The notes under the pieces: model-generated
Told to the model about the DNA's origin: nothing
Seen by the model: the letters and a program-made list of their open reading frames with translations, nothing else
Database searches by the model: none
Made by a program: the position numbers and the translations under genes
Shown here: in pieces, positions 1 to 12,100 of the stretch
Position numbering within the stretch: the stretch's first letter is position 1
Layout of the letters: every line of letters begins with the position of its first letter
From: Dendrocalamus latiflorus
Taxonomy: Eukaryota; Streptophyta; Magnoliopsida; Poales; Poaceae
Length of the DNA stretch: 64,000 nt
Reading direction: 5' to 3'
Assembly: GCA_017311315.1 (NCBI GenBank)
Contig: CM029646.1
Coordinates: 3,875,738 to 3,939,737, forward strand

Positions 1-700
1 TCTATAAATAGGGGACATCTGGCCTCCATTTTTTACACCTCAAACCTCACTCTCATCTCTCTGTTTAGCTGTGAAAAATCCGGTAGTATTTGCGCAAATT
101 TGTCAAAATTAGTGAGACATTCGTGCAAAATTCAGAAAATTCAAAAATCTTCAAAGAATTTTCTGAGAGTTGCAAAAGAAGTAATAGTGCTGTCTTATTT
201 TAATTTTTTGCTATTATTTGTTGATTCAATAGTAAGTTGATTGTTATTTACTATTTCAATGCACAATTGATTCATGGAGAACTACAATTTTCAACTCTCC
301 GAATTCGGCCTCTCGGTAGAGGATATGCAATCCTTTCAAGAAGGATATCCATCCGCAGAACATCTACATCCACAATAAACTGGAGAGCCAGAAGAAGCGA
401 TGGCCCCAGTGGCACAGGGTCTAATCGATCCATCTTCTGCTAGCTCAACATGTGCATCCACAACCCATAGCACGGGTGCAAAAAAGAACAAAAGCTAGTA
501 CATCAGGAGTCTGGAATGATTTCGACAAGAAGTTCAAAACCGACGATGATAGGAATTCGGTGAAGTATGTTATTTGTAAAAATTTTGGTAATAAATTGTC
601 TACAAAATCTTCAGGTGGGACGGGTCACCTGCAACAGCACGCTGTAAACTGCAAATGAAGGTAAGGAATACAAATGCGCCAAACGCAGTTGCATTATAAC
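1..700 (+). pseudogene. Remnant of a hAT transposase gene (5' end, BED zinc finger)
   Basis: A TATA box (TATAAATA, 3-10) and an AT-rich leader precede an ATG at 274 that opens a polar N-terminal stretch starting MENYNFQLSEFGLS. This runs into a TAA near 412 and is one frame off from the next part. A BED-type zinc finger follows at about 500-655, with VWNDF, then GTGHLQQHAVNC. BED fingers are the usual DNA-binding N-terminus of plant hAT transposases. Here the second metal-binding Cys of the CxxC pair reads Phe (ICKNF), so the finger is broken as well as the frame. No downstream catalytic domain is visible. The stretch from 660 to 890 holds nothing else I recognise. The piece looks like a truncated 5' fragment of an autonomous element. 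Confidence 0.6.
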
Positions 701-890
701 CCCCAACGGCTCGATGCGTCTAGTCGTATGTTGTTGCATTTGCTAAGTTTTCACTGCATTCTGTTGACAGTGCATAACTCTGAATAACGGGCGCGTAGTA
801 GTGGATATAGTGCCGAGATTAGCTCTGGCTGCCCACGCGTTTAGGACAATCGTTGAGTCCTATAATCACACAGATTGTATTCTCTATATA

Positions 891-1161
891 CTAGTTAGAG
901 ACCTGTGAGTTGCAATGAAGTCATAAAAATGATGAGACGGAGCTTACCGCTGGCCAACTTCACACATCAAACATTGGAGAGCAAGCGACAAAAATAGAAG
1001 GGTGACCAGAATGCGCGAGGAGATGAGGAAAGTGGAGAGAGTAGGTGGTTGTATCCTGAGAGAGAGATGAGAGATGAATGGTCTAGATCAAATCGGATGG
1101 CTGTAGAGAGGGGATAGGAGAACACACCAACCACCAACTCCTCTTTGTATAATAGTAGAGA
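891..1161 (-). mobile_element. Small non-autonomous Helitron-like element
   Basis: On the minus strand the element would start TCTCTACTATTATAC at 1161, with host A before it. It would end CTAG at 891, with host T after it, the A|T insertion rule of Helitrons. The 271-bp body is non-coding. A clear GC-rich hairpin just before CTAG is missing, so the 3' end is only a candidate. It lies in the 3' flank of the left AIPP2-like gene. Confidence 0.35.
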
Positions 1162-1343
1162 TTACTCAATATATTGCATGAAAAGCTGCCGCATCCGCAG
1201 CACCAAAAACTGCTCAAACTTCCTTCACTTCGTGTGAGTTCAGAGTGTCTGTTGCAGTGCTGAAGCCTGACGAAAATCCGGCACGCTGAAGACTGAAGAA
1301 AATCCGGCACGCTGTGTCTTTCAGCCAGGCGACTGAATTTCTG

Positions 1344-4300
1344 TCAGGCGAAACCTGACCCTATCATCTCCCCCTGCATCGCAACTACCAGTGCACCTTC
1401 GCATTTCATCTCTTGAATAAGTTGCTCAAGCCTCGGAGTTTGTCTGACGATAAAAGCAAACATTTTGCCTGGGGGAACTCCCAAACTCGACTGGGTCTGT
1501 CCATGGTCTGAGGTAGTAGCAGGCCTGGTAGGAGCTGAAGTAGCTTCGGTGTTGCGTTCAGCAATACAAGGTGCGTTTGATCCAACCAAAGAGGGAGTCA
1601 GTTCCTTGTCAACATCTTGCGTATTTGCTTCTTCAGGAGCTTTAAGTTCAGTATCCATGTTGGGCCCTAGAACACAGCTTGCTTCAACTTGTGGCGTGCT
1701 AGCTTCGACACCCTCCTTTTCGACACCTCGATGCGTACCCATCAACAGCTGTTTTTTCAATCGCATGGCACGCTTCATTAGAGGTTCTTGATCTGATTCT
1801 TCACATTGTACCTCGTCTTGCTGGTCTACACCTCGATACGTACCCACCAACCGCTGTTTTTTCAATCGCATGGCATGCTTCATTAGAGGTTCTTGATCTG
1901 ATTCTTCACATTGTACCTCGTCTTGCTGGTCTACACCTCGATACGTACCCACCAACCACTGTTTTTTCAATCGCATGGCGCGGTTCATTGAAGTCTCTTG
2001 ACCTGATTCTTCACATTGTACCTCGTCTTGCTGGTGTGTGGCATGATGTTTTTCCATCTCTTCCTCTTGAGCAGGATGCCCTGTACCATGATGTTCTTCC
2101 ACTACGGCGAACATATCATTTCTGCGCTTGAACACCCCCCACAAGTAGTGTTTCCTTTGAAAGGCTGCAAATATAAGGGAATATGCTAAGTGGCTGAACT
2201 CATGAGCAAAACATTATACTGTAAAGAAAGGGAGTCTAAAGAAATACTGGTTTAGAAGAAATTAAATATTTTCTCAACAGCATAGGATAATTAGCATTAA
2301 ATATTTTCTCAACAGCATAGGATAATTAGCATGTCTAGCTACTACTTGAACGCAAAGCAGCTTGATTGAGGACAGAGATCAGGTGCAGAATTATATATAT
2401 TGTCTATTGCAAGAAGAAATCATATCTTCAGAAATGAACAAGAATACATACTTTGATATGGTTTAGGCAGTAGAATAGAAGGGAATATCAGCATCTCAGC
2501 TTCACCAATAACAGCTCGTAATACCATATCATTCTCCATGACTTCCTGAACTAGTTGATCCAGGTGTTCATCTGGCCTAGGGATAGAAACAAGATGATTA
2601 GGCATTTGATTTCACATGTAGCGAAGATAGAGGTGATGCAAAGAAATGTAAAGGTTAAGCAAGACACCTCATTTTATGAGGGAAGAAGTACAAGCCAATG
2701 TTGTCATCAGTGGGTTTTGACGCCTCCCAGCTCTTAGGCCAGACCTCTGACCTAGAAAGTTTTGTCACTTCAACCACTGGCAGCAATGCTCTTGACAATG
2801 TCCACACTTTCTCGCATGATTTGATCGACAGATGTGCAGCCAAAGATACATATTTCTTGCTGCCTATCCTAAAGATCCCACTGTTGACATAAACAACCAA
2901 AACATTAGCATACAGAGAAGAGTATAAGGATACTTCAAAATGGAAAACAAAGCATCTATCATACCTCCAGATAGGTTCGTCAATGGGCTGAGAGTAATTA
3001 TAGCGTTGCTGCTTGACAGATTCGGAAACAAATGGCATAGAGACTTTGGGATGATGATCCTCCAAAATAGCTGTTTGTGATGTCAATCCAACGGTTTCAT
3101 CTTCAACGCCTATAGGATTCAGATCATCAGCTTCTTCATTTTCATTTATTTCTCTATATCTTCTCCGTTTGTTTATCGGCCTAGAATTATCAGCTTCTTC
3201 ACTATCATCGTCAACATGCGTCATAGGCTGTTCTTCTAGCAATGGTTCTATCCTCTTTCTCTTAAGCTCGACATCATCAGTTCTACCACCCTCTGCAAAC
3301 TTAGTGTTTCGATTTCTGCCATCAAGTTGAATACATCCATCTGATGGGTCTCCATTCCACTCCATGTCGTCGTCCATGCATGATGCCACAGCCCTTTGGT
3401 GACTTGAAAGGACCTTACCAAATATAGGAAAAGAATTATTCCCCAAGTTGCTCCGAAGACCTTGCATGACTCGGCTACCCTTCAATGCCGAGCTAGAATT
3501 TGGAGCTTCCTTTGCCTTCAAGAAGTCTTCTTGCTTATGATGATCATCACACACAAAATGCACTTCACCACTCATGATTCTCTCTGTTGATGCTACACTC
3601 GTATGACATTCTATCTCCTTATCTTTGTCACTCATAACTTCATCCCGACATTTCTTGTCATTCAAAAGCTCTTTGTTTGGAACAAAGAGTTCCTTTGACA
3701 TCGAGAGATTTGATCTTTTCGAAGTTGTAAGCACCCCTTTGCCATTGAAGGTTTTGAACCTTTCAATGTTACCCTCTGTAACAACAATGTTTTCTCCTCG
3801 ATCAGGATTTGATTGCCCCTTTGACCTTGAACCCAAGACATTATTGCATTGACTCAATTCATCCGTGTTCTTATTCAAGGATTTGAACCTTTCAATGTTA
3901 CCCTCTCTAACAACAATGTTTTCTCCTCGGTCAGGATTTGATCGCCACTTTGACCCTGAACCTAAGACATTATTGCATTGATTCAATTCATCCACGTTCT
4001 TTTCCATGTGAACCAACCCTGGAATTGCCTTCAAGTGATTTGGTCGCGAATTTGATCTTTCAATATTGTTTGAGTTGCAAACCAATCCTTCCTTCACCTT
4101 TAAGGGGTGAGATTTGTTCGAACGTCCTAATGTGGCATTTGAGTCATCCTTCAACCTCAGGGGGACATGCTTTTCCAAAATTTTCGAGGAAAATTCATCA
4201 TTGGGTCTAGGGGGATTAACCAGCTTATTATTCCTCGACAAAGGAATCGAGCAATTCTCAAACCTTGAGGTGGTAGGTTGCTTCAAATCCTTTGACAGAG

Positions 4301-4661
4301 GTGCCAGTGCATGGTTTGATTTTCTAGCACCATTTGCCATTTGAACAAAATTTTCATTCACTATTGAGGAATCTGGTAGCCTACTGTTGCAATACTTCGA
4401 AGGAAATTTTCTTGCTGGTTGTGGCACAACCTTATCTCGTCGATCCTTCACATTGCAATTGCTCTTATATGCGACACCATTATCTCTTCTATTGCCTTTG
4501 CAATTTCTATTCTTCATGATAGGTTGCATGTATGTCCGGCTTCTCTTGAAATCCTTTAGGGATTTTTTCATGAGTTCTCCTCTTATATGCCTAGCTTTCC
4601 TCTTTGACATGCGCGATCTTGGACCAAACTGAGAAACACTAGGTTGCCTTTGATTTTTCAT
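1344..4661 (-). CDS. AIPP2-like SPOC-domain protein, PHD-less paralogue
   Basis: Four exons join in frame: 4661-2965, 2880-2668, 2576-2452 and 2164-1344, giving 951 codons plus stop with GT-AG junctions throughout. The middle two exons (213 and 125 bp) have exactly the lengths of their partners in the homologue at 50419-62754. The protein is a Lys/Ser/Asn-rich linker followed from about residue 566 by the AIPP2-type SPOC-like domain (PIWR, GIFRI, WPKSW, PTDD.IGL.FFPH, LIFPS, LWGVFKRR). In Arabidopsis such proteins bind unmodified H3K4 through a PHD finger and work with a BAH protein and CPL2 in repression. Here the PHD exons are absent and the C-terminal EAR-like tail is missing. The ATG at 4661 has an in-frame TGA two codons upstream. 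The frame is open, so it may be expressed in a reduced form or be a young pseudogene. Confidence 0.75.
1724..2038 (-). repeat. Coding minisatellite, 3 x 105 bp, in last exon of the left AIPP2-like gene
   Basis: Three tandem units start at 1724, 1829 and 1934, exactly 105 bp (35 codons) apart, so the frame is kept. Each unit encodes a version of QQDEVQCEESDQE followed by MRLKKQ.LVGTYRG. The homologue at 50419-62754 has a single copy of this segment. The expansion is therefore specific to this gene. Confidence 0.9.
3748..4005 (-). repeat. Coding tandem duplication, 2 x 129 bp, in the left AIPP2-like gene
   Basis: Two adjacent units, 129 bp (43 codons) each, encode ELNQCNNVLGS, SNPDRGENIVV and EGNIERFK with minor changes. 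They lie in the linker at about residues 219-304. The homologue has no duplication here. The length is a multiple of three, so the reading frame survives. Confidence 0.85.
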
Positions 4662-4708
4662 CTTTCTTCAGATTGTTTACATAGTAGACTCAATTAGTAT
4701 TGATTCGT

Positions 4709-4880
4709 ATCAAAACACAAACACTAGAAAAAAACATTCGCATAAGCAATAATATCTACAAAGAGAACATAACCACAATTATACTATAGGGAAAAAGATA
4801 TCAAAACACAAACACTGAAAAGAACCGCATAAGCAACAATATCTACAAAGAGAACATAACCACAATTATACAACAGGAAA
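4709..4880. repeat. About 91-bp tandem duplication upstream of the left gene
   Basis: Two direct copies begin at about 4709 and 4801. They share the run from TCAAAACACAAACACT to ACCACAATTATAC with small gaps. They lie between the first coding exon and the LINE, probably in an intron or leader. Confidence 0.8.
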
Positions 4881-4884
4881 AAAC

Positions 4885-6748
4885 ACTGAGTCTCGTGTCT
4901 CCTCTCCACCTCCACCTACAGAGTCCTTCTCAATGGCATCCCCGGGAACAAAATACAGCATCACAGAGGGTTACGACAAGGCGACCCGCTCTCTCCCTTC
5001 CTGTTCATCCTTGATATTGATCCCTTGCAAAGAATCTTAAATATCGCAATGGACCTCGGACTTTTGCAACCGCTGGATGGCCGTGCGACTACCCTGAGAA
5101 CATCCATGTATGCGGACGACGCGGCCTTCTTTCTAGCGCCACAATAGGAGGACATCTAGAATTTTGTTCAGATCCTATAGAACATCGGTAACGCAATGAG
5201 CTACAAGCCAATCTACAAAAAAATGAATCATGCCTATTCGATGCGAAGAGATCAACCTACATGCCACACTGCAAGAGTTGCCAACCGAGCATGCTTCCTT
5301 CCCCTTACAATACCTAGACCTACCTCTCGCTCTCAAAAGGTTCCGTTGGACGGGCTTCCAAATGCTAGAAGATAAGTGTGCCACCCGCCTAGCTGGATGG
5401 CACAGCAAGCTACTTTCGATGGCAGGCAGAAAAATCCTCACCAAATCAGTGTTAACAGCCCAATCCACTTACCTCCTAACAGCCATCAAAGCACCAAAAT
5501 GTGTGCTCAGATCCCTCGATAGGTGGGCTCGACACTTCCTCTGGACAGGATCAGAACAACTATCGGGGGGCAAATATACGGTCAACTGGGGCTAAGTCTA
5601 TAGGCCAACACACCTAGGGGGCTAGGTCTATAGGCCAACACACCTAGGGGGCTAGGTCTACAGGCCAACACACCTAGGGTGCTAGGTCTCTTGGACCTCG
5701 AGCGTTTCGCTAAGGCACTTAGGCTCATATGGCTGTGGCATGAATGGGTTGCTGTAAAAAGACTTTGGCAGGGCATGGAAACACCATGTGATGACCAAGA
5801 TCAGGAGCTATTTGTAGCGGCAACTACTATTCTCATCGACAATGGGAGAAAGGCGTCCTTCAAGAACTCATCTTGGGCGCACGGAAATCGACTGCGTGAC
5901 ATTGCGTCGGCTATCTACAACTCCTCTAGAAGGAAAAACTTCACCCTGCAAATAGGGTTGACGGATAACAGATGGCTATAGGAGCTCGATTTGTCGGCTG
6001 GCCTCACGGCACAACACATACACAAGCTTGTACCTATTTGGGGGCTTATCTCCAGGACGCCCCTACAGGCCAACTATGACAACTCCATATCACACACCAC
6101 TATGAACGCCCTCATCTGGAATACATGGCACAACACATACCACCATGAATGCCCTCATCTGGAATACATAGCACCACAGAAATGATAATCTTTACCTAGC
6201 TAGCCATACAAAATAGAACTTGGATAGCATACCAACTTACTCAGCGCGGGTGGCCGAACCAATTTTTTTGCCCACCCTACACACATGCGACAGAGACAAT
6301 GATCCACCTTTTGGCTGAATGCCGTTACTCCACAAGAATTTGGGCAGCCATTGCACAATGGACCCTCAACGATTCCTTGAACCCGAAAACCTGGGAGACC
6401 CCGTCATCCATCCATCAATGGTGGGAGTCCATCGTCCTTTCGCTTGGAGCTCCACGGAAAGCGACGGCCACGCTTGTCATGTTTGTTATGCGGAAAATTT
6501 GGAAGGAAAAGAATGCTCAAATTTTTCACTCAACGGGAACCATGCCGACGTCCTTGATTGCACGCATAAAAGAGGAAGCCGGAACCTGGATTCTTGCGAG
6601 ATCCAACAGGCTCGCAGAGCTACCTTTTTTTTCCTGTAACATAGCTAACCTTTTCCCTATCTGGTGCCTTTTCAGGCCCTTGTATGTTCACACTTTTCCT
6701 CTCCTTGATTAATTAGGGTAGCGCTCTTGCCCCTTCAAAAAAAAAGCA
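4885..6748 (+). pseudogene. 5'-truncated LINE (L1-type) reverse transcriptase fragment
   Basis: Translation shows the reverse-transcriptase signature GLRQGDPLSPFLFI at about 4965-5010 and MYADDAAFF at about 5107-5135, the catalytic YADD box. The conserved plant LINE stretch LAGWHSKLLSMAGRK follows, and near 6290-6620 the C-terminal RNA-binding part (HLLAECRYSTRIW, IWKEKNAQIF). Stop codons break the frame, the first just after the YADD block at about 5147. A short A tract at 6738-6746 marks the 3' end. The 5' half with the endonuclease is missing, the usual result of incomplete target-primed reverse transcription. No target duplication could be found. It sits where the PHD exons of the left AIPP2-like gene would be expected. 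Confidence 0.85.
5590..5681 (+). repeat. 30-bp tandem repeat inside the LINE reverse transcriptase
   Basis: About three units of 30 bp (CTAGGTCTATAGGCCAACAC plus ten bases) lie head to tail. They repeat ten codons of the conserved motif CRPTHLGGLG that normally occurs once in plant LINE proteins. The two inner units are almost identical, so the expansion is recent relative to the decay of the gene. Confidence 0.85.
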
Positions 6749-7740
6749 GCAAAACATCATCCTTTTGATCTTGAATGCAGCATGGCCATGGTGGGCAGTG
6801 AGCCACCTACGGATGGAATCACATATCCTCTCCGCAGCCGCAGTGCTCCATAAAGCAGGAGAAGGAAACTTAGCCTGTGACTCCATCGCGGCAACACGAG
6901 CAGTAGAGGCCTCGTCCGAACAGCACTGCCCCTTGTTTCCAATTCAATCCCGTTCCAATGTTGCACGCAAGAGGCTCGGTTTGCCACAATGCCATCGGTG
7001 AGTAGTGCTCACATCCCAGGCCGATCCCCAGTTCCCCACCGAGAAATCAACCCTCTACTAAGCTCTAACCCAAACCAGACTACGTCGACCACGAAATCCT
7101 TAAGCAATCATACATCCCACCCCATCAAACATAGCACAAGCAGGCACATACCAACAGGAACAAACACTCGCACAGTACGAAAAAATAAATCTTGAAAATA
7201 AGAAGATACTAAAACAGATGAGGAAACGTGTATACGGCGGGCGGCCACTTCAAGAACAGCACCGGAAAAGAAGATGAAGCAGATACCTCACGCCCGGAAC
7301 CACAGCCTCAAGATCAACTCTTCCTTCCTAAAGAACACCAGGAACGAGAACCCCAGCAACTCGCTATATAATCGTCGGAGTTTCCGACGATTGATGAGAT
7401 CGACGAACTCCAAACTCGTGGACAAGTCGAGGATGTATCGATGGGGAGACGCGGATAGAAAAGGCGAGGAAAAAGGCCCGGCCGTAGCTGCTGTATTTCT
7501 AGAGACACGCTTCGAGTAGCTCGTGAGGCAACCCTAGTCGGACTCTGAACGGGATGGCGAGCAACACGGAAGCCTATCTCGATCTCTGCTGTTATTTTTT
7601 GAAGGAAAATATCCTGCCGATCTCTATCCGTCCGATGCGGAATCCGTGTACCGTAATTCTCGCGTTCGTTTGGATTCCGCACGGGATTCGCTGTGGTTTC
7701 CTTTTCGTGAGGTTACCTACGGACTAGTGGCAGCGGAATA
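6749..7740 (-). other. Unassigned GC-richer stretch, possible leader exon of the left gene
   Basis: This stretch has no long conserved protein. On the minus strand a possible exon ends at about 7288 with a good donor (GTATCTGC). It could be the non-coding first exon of the left AIPP2-like gene, which lies downstream across the LINE. The comparison with the other gene, whose first exon is a GC-rich leader, makes this plausible. I could not align the two leaders. A short open stretch near 6870-6990 has no recognised domain. RNA reads would decide. Confidence 0.25.
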
Positions 7741-7741
7741 C

Positions 7742-7982
7742 GGGCATGTTCTTTTTCTTCGAAGTTAACGGTTTTTAATTTTTGCTATAGTATCTAACTT
7801 TCAAACGGGATATTTTTTTAAGACAGAGTCTACAAATTAAACGATCTACACGTTAAAAATCCAACATCTGGACCAGCCAAAATCGCAAGTGAGTATCTGC
7901 CTCTCCGTAATCTGTACCGTAAACAGCCAAAATTTAAAAATTTCAGTCAAAAGTCATAAGCCGCAGCCGTTGCCAAACAGGC
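7742..7982. mobile_element. MITE-like element
   Basis: The block runs from GGGCATGTTC to GCCAAACAGGCC. These ends are roughly inverse complements and resemble the GGCCTGTTTGG ends common in grass MITEs. The inside (TTTTTGCTATAGTATCTAAC, AAGACAGAGTCTAC) matches the last 80 bases of the window (63922-64000). It is a dispersed repeat and carries no genes. Confidence 0.45.
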
Positions 7983-8197
7983 CACGTGAAGCGGAGCACA
8001 CCAACCGTGGCAGGCTGCATCTCTTTTTATTTTGAGGAAATTCTTTGTATGCCATGGAATAACTCACTACTTAAAGATATGTTATCGGATCCCAAATTTT
8101 CTTTACGGTATATCACCACCATCACTTCTCTGTTCATGCCCCTCTGTTCAGCTACGAGAAAAGATCATTTTGCCCTCTCTTGTCACCTTTAGCTATA

Positions 8198-8225
8198 CTA
8201 GAACATTGGGCGCGCCTCGCGCGCC
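8198..8225 (-). other. Helitron 3' terminus: hairpin plus CTAG
   Basis: Inverted arms at 8209-8215 and 8219-8225 form a perfect 7-bp GC stem. CTAG (8198-8201) follows 7 nt later on the minus strand and abuts a host T. This is the transposition terminator of Helitrons. Confidence 0.85.
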
Positions 8226-8526
8226 TTGCCATGACTTCAATTGCAGAAAGTAATTAAAATTTAAATGTAGACGCTTTAAGCGGATGACTGATAGAGGCTA
8301 TTACATAAATTAATCTCCAATTCAATACAGAATTTCCATCTCAATATTAGACACTTGAAGGAGATAACAGATAGAGGCTATCCAATCTAAGTTACAGGAT
8401 TTAAGAGAAGCATAACAATTTATGTAGATAATGCCCACACATTTCATAGCACAAAGATAAAGCAGTCACATGCATGGACAGCGTTTGCACAACCCTAGCA
8501 GCCAACAGGGTTCTGTCTACGGCATA

Positions 8527-9080
8527 TGTTACATATTGCGATCAGAATTCGTCACTACCAAACACAGAGCCGGTAGTTTAGAATACCGATCCAAAAGACC
8601 ATTGAATACACTAACGTGGTTGCATGACGCTAAAGACTAAATTAGTAGCAGATAGCACAGCCTGCAGCCCTGAAGTTCCAAGCAACGGCGGACCAGCGAT
8701 CAACACATTTTCTTGCAGATGGTAGACGCAAAAGTGGTGAACTTCCTTGTGCCCAGCAACTTCTACTGACCTGTAAAGGAAAAAGGGTTTTAGAAGGCAT
8801 ACATATCACGTTATGATCAGAATGTGTCACTACCAAATATAGAGCCGGTAGTTTAGAATACTGATCCAAATGACCATTGAAAACGCATGACACTAAAGAT
8901 TAAATCAGTAGAAAATAGCACAGCTTGCAGCCATAAAGTTCCAAGCAACGACTGATCAGTGATGGCACACACATCTTGCTGCAGCTGGTAGGAGCAAAAG
9001 TAGGGAGCCCTCTTGTGCCTAAGCATTTTTTGCCGACCTGCAAAGGAAAAAAAAGGGTTTTAGAAAGTGGGCCAAGTGGT
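8527..9080 (-). repeat. Tandem duplication of about 283 bp downstream of the RPA-like gene
   Basis: Two copies begin near 8527 and 8812. Both contain AGAGCCGGTAGTTTAGAATA, AAGTTCCAAGCAACG and a closing GGTTTTAGAA. They differ by scattered substitutions. They lie between the Helitron 3' terminus and the last RPA exon, so they are probably 3' untranslated sequence. Confidence 0.8.
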
Positions 9081-9129
9081 GTAAGCAAGTACACACGACG
9101 CTATTGTATATCAAGCACAAGAGTTTAGT

Positions 9130-12100
9130 ATTTGATTAATTAGAGCAAGAAAGCACCCAGTCCCGGCAGTGTCATCTGCACAAGCACCACCATCATCATC
9201 TCTAGCGATATCATCTTTGAAGAGCATCTTCGCAGTACCTTTCTTAGGCGATGGGCGAGACCTATAAGCGGGTTCTTATGTCACGTATGTATATACAAGG
9301 GTGGACCCTGATCTGTGCTAGAAAACAAAGCAAAGAAATGCACTGGCAGCAAGGCTAACCTCTTTCCTGTCACGCTCCCTCGAGACTTTGTCGAATCACC
9401 AAAACAAACATCAGAAGCAGGCTTCTGGTGAAGCAAGGCATTAAAAAAAGGACCATGTTAGTTCAGGTATTTAGGAAAGCCGTAAACAAACAGAGAACTG
9501 TACCAAAAGAATAATAGCCTTGCCTATGTTTTTCGGATGTATTTCAAGCATCACAGTACAATGGATGTTCACATATCATCTCAAGGCTTGTTACAATAAC
9601 TCATTAGACGTAAAAAATAGAATTTTATTCCCACTCACTACTTCACTACATAGTGATTCAGAATGGCTCCAGGAGTAAACCTTACCTTGAGCACATTTGC
9701 ACCACCACTGTCCTGCGGCGTCGCTGATGACCCCGCTAGTGCCGCCACAGCACTAATAGGCTCTAAAACTGCCTCGGTTTGCAGTAAAGGCCGGCCCTGA
9801 GCTACCTGCGAAGTATCATACACATTGTATAGTAGTGTTGAGGAAATCAAGATATACGGTATACATATGGATAAAGTATACTTCTGTTTGGAAAATGAAT
9901 GTGTAAATTGCTGACTTTTATCTCAGAAACAGTTTACCTCATCCTTAGTAGTGTCTATGGCACTTTGTGGCGTCACCGGTGGTTCATGGGCGAGAAGAGC
10001 AGCATTACCTGGCGTAGTGCTTGAAGCATGGCTAGCCTCTGAAGTAGCAGGTGGTGAAGGCAAAGCTAAGGGGGCACTTTTCTGAGGAGTGTTCTGCATG
10101 CTGCTACCTTCACCTTGAGAGAGCATGTACGATGATGACTGTGATCCTGTAGGTGTTGTTGGAAGAAGAGCATTGCTGGCGTCTATTTCCCCAATGATTG
10201 CATTGACCTGAAAACAAACGTTGCCGGAACCTATTGTGTTTTCAGTGAAGCTGACATTCCATATGTAAACCTTCTCTAGGAGCCTCATGATTTCATCTGG
10301 AATGAAACCACGCGGATTATCGGCGATGAGAGTATCAACTGTCTTCTTTGTGAGGCGCTGAGCCGTTCGTCCAAAGAGAATAAATTCGGTATCACCCGTT
10401 TCATCTCCAGCAACAATGCACAGTTTGTACCTACGTTACATAGAGAGTAGATTAGAAAGAAATCAGTGCAGAGCAAGGTGCCTAGCGCCAGATAGTTAGA
10501 GAAGGTAGTAAACATTATCTGACCTTTGGGTAGGTGCACCGATGGTACCGCAGTCAGGACCACTGCATCTGTACGAGTCACCATGAGGCTTGGATGTTCT
10601 AAGATACCTGCTGCAGGAGTTGTACCACCATGCATTGTCGATCTTTCGCACTATCACTGTGACAAGAAACTCTTTTTTCTGTAAAAGATGCAGTGAAAGT
10701 GAGTATCTACCGAAGTAATGGATATGGTAGAGGTATGACATACAGCAATAAAAGCGTACCTTATTTTTAAAAGGGTGAAGGTACTTGATATCAGAGACCT
10801 TTTTTGGTTCAGCAGCAACTTTGGGTTCTCCCGAAGTCATGTGTTCATCCCATTTAATCGGCTCATGCATGCTTCCCACTCTGATTAGTTAAGCGAGCAG
10901 AGAAATCAACTGCTAAAATGTAGAAAAAGATGTCTGCCGTCTGCAGGTACTAAATATTCAGACCAACATATTACCTGGCCATGAGGCTTTTTGCTTCTGG
11001 GACCTCGGGATTTATGTACCATTTGCACGCTGAACCGCCTGTTAGCGATACTGTGTCTGAAACACCAGGCATCAGGTATAGGCTTCTGATAGCAATGGAC
11101 GCACAATAGCACAACAAACATACCTGCAAAGCGCTTGACAAGAGTGCCAACAAATATCACAATCTGTGGAGAAGTCAGCCCATCCTTATGCACTTGTTCG
11201 CCTGGGAACGACTTAGCCCGCTCACCCCAAAGCACAACATCAACTGTAGCACTGCTGTCGTTCCAGTGAAATCAAATGCAAGTTAGAATAGTTACCAGTT
11301 AAGCACTACCACAGATAAGCTGTCAAACAGACACCACTATTGCACAGGCAAACAAAAAAACGTTTCATGAACAATAGACGTGCATAACTGACCCCGCACT
11401 GCCTATGGTGATAGTTCTCTTCAAGTTGTCCGCCTGTCGCGACCTTGCCCGTAGCGTTGAAACATTTGAGATCATGGTGATCACTCCAATGATATCTAAT
11501 TTGCGTAACGGTAATGCATAAGCAAGTGTTGAACGCTTTATGAGATGCTAATTTCCTGTGTTCAGAGATTTACCTGTGAAGTAATCATTGCAGTCAACAC
11601 GTGACTGGAGCTGCTCCATCGGAGTTAGGGAGTAGGTACACACAGGAAAAGCAGGTGGGATCTCAACAACCTCCTCTACTAAAGTCCACCTTGTAAAGAT
11701 GATCATGTTGTCATTTGGTACTGGCCTGTACTTGCTGGATTTCTTGACCCGGAAATATGAGATGTTGTAAACGCCACCTTCCTTTATCAGAGGCTTGAAT
11801 TGCTCATCTAAACGCGGGTAAATCTGTGCGTGCACGCTGTTTCCCTGTCCAAGAAATCAGCATTAGAAAAAAAAGACATTTGGATCGGAAACTCTATTGT
11901 AATAAGCAAGTACCACCACCTACAACTGCTCCCAAGTTGTCATACTTAGTGGCACAGTTGGGTGCATGGTCAAGGCAGCGACAATTGCCCCAACAAAGGA
12001 AAAAAAACCACGATCTATTATTGGGGAAAATAGATACCTCTTCATCAATCAACACCAGATCAGTGTGCAGCAACTTTGTTTCATCATGAGGATCAAAGAA

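Noticed and set aside
1083..1310. Minus-strand frame just downstream of the left AIPP2-like gene as a missing C-terminal exon
   Set aside because: It does not resemble the C-terminus of the sister protein, has no LDLSL motif and runs into the small Helitron.
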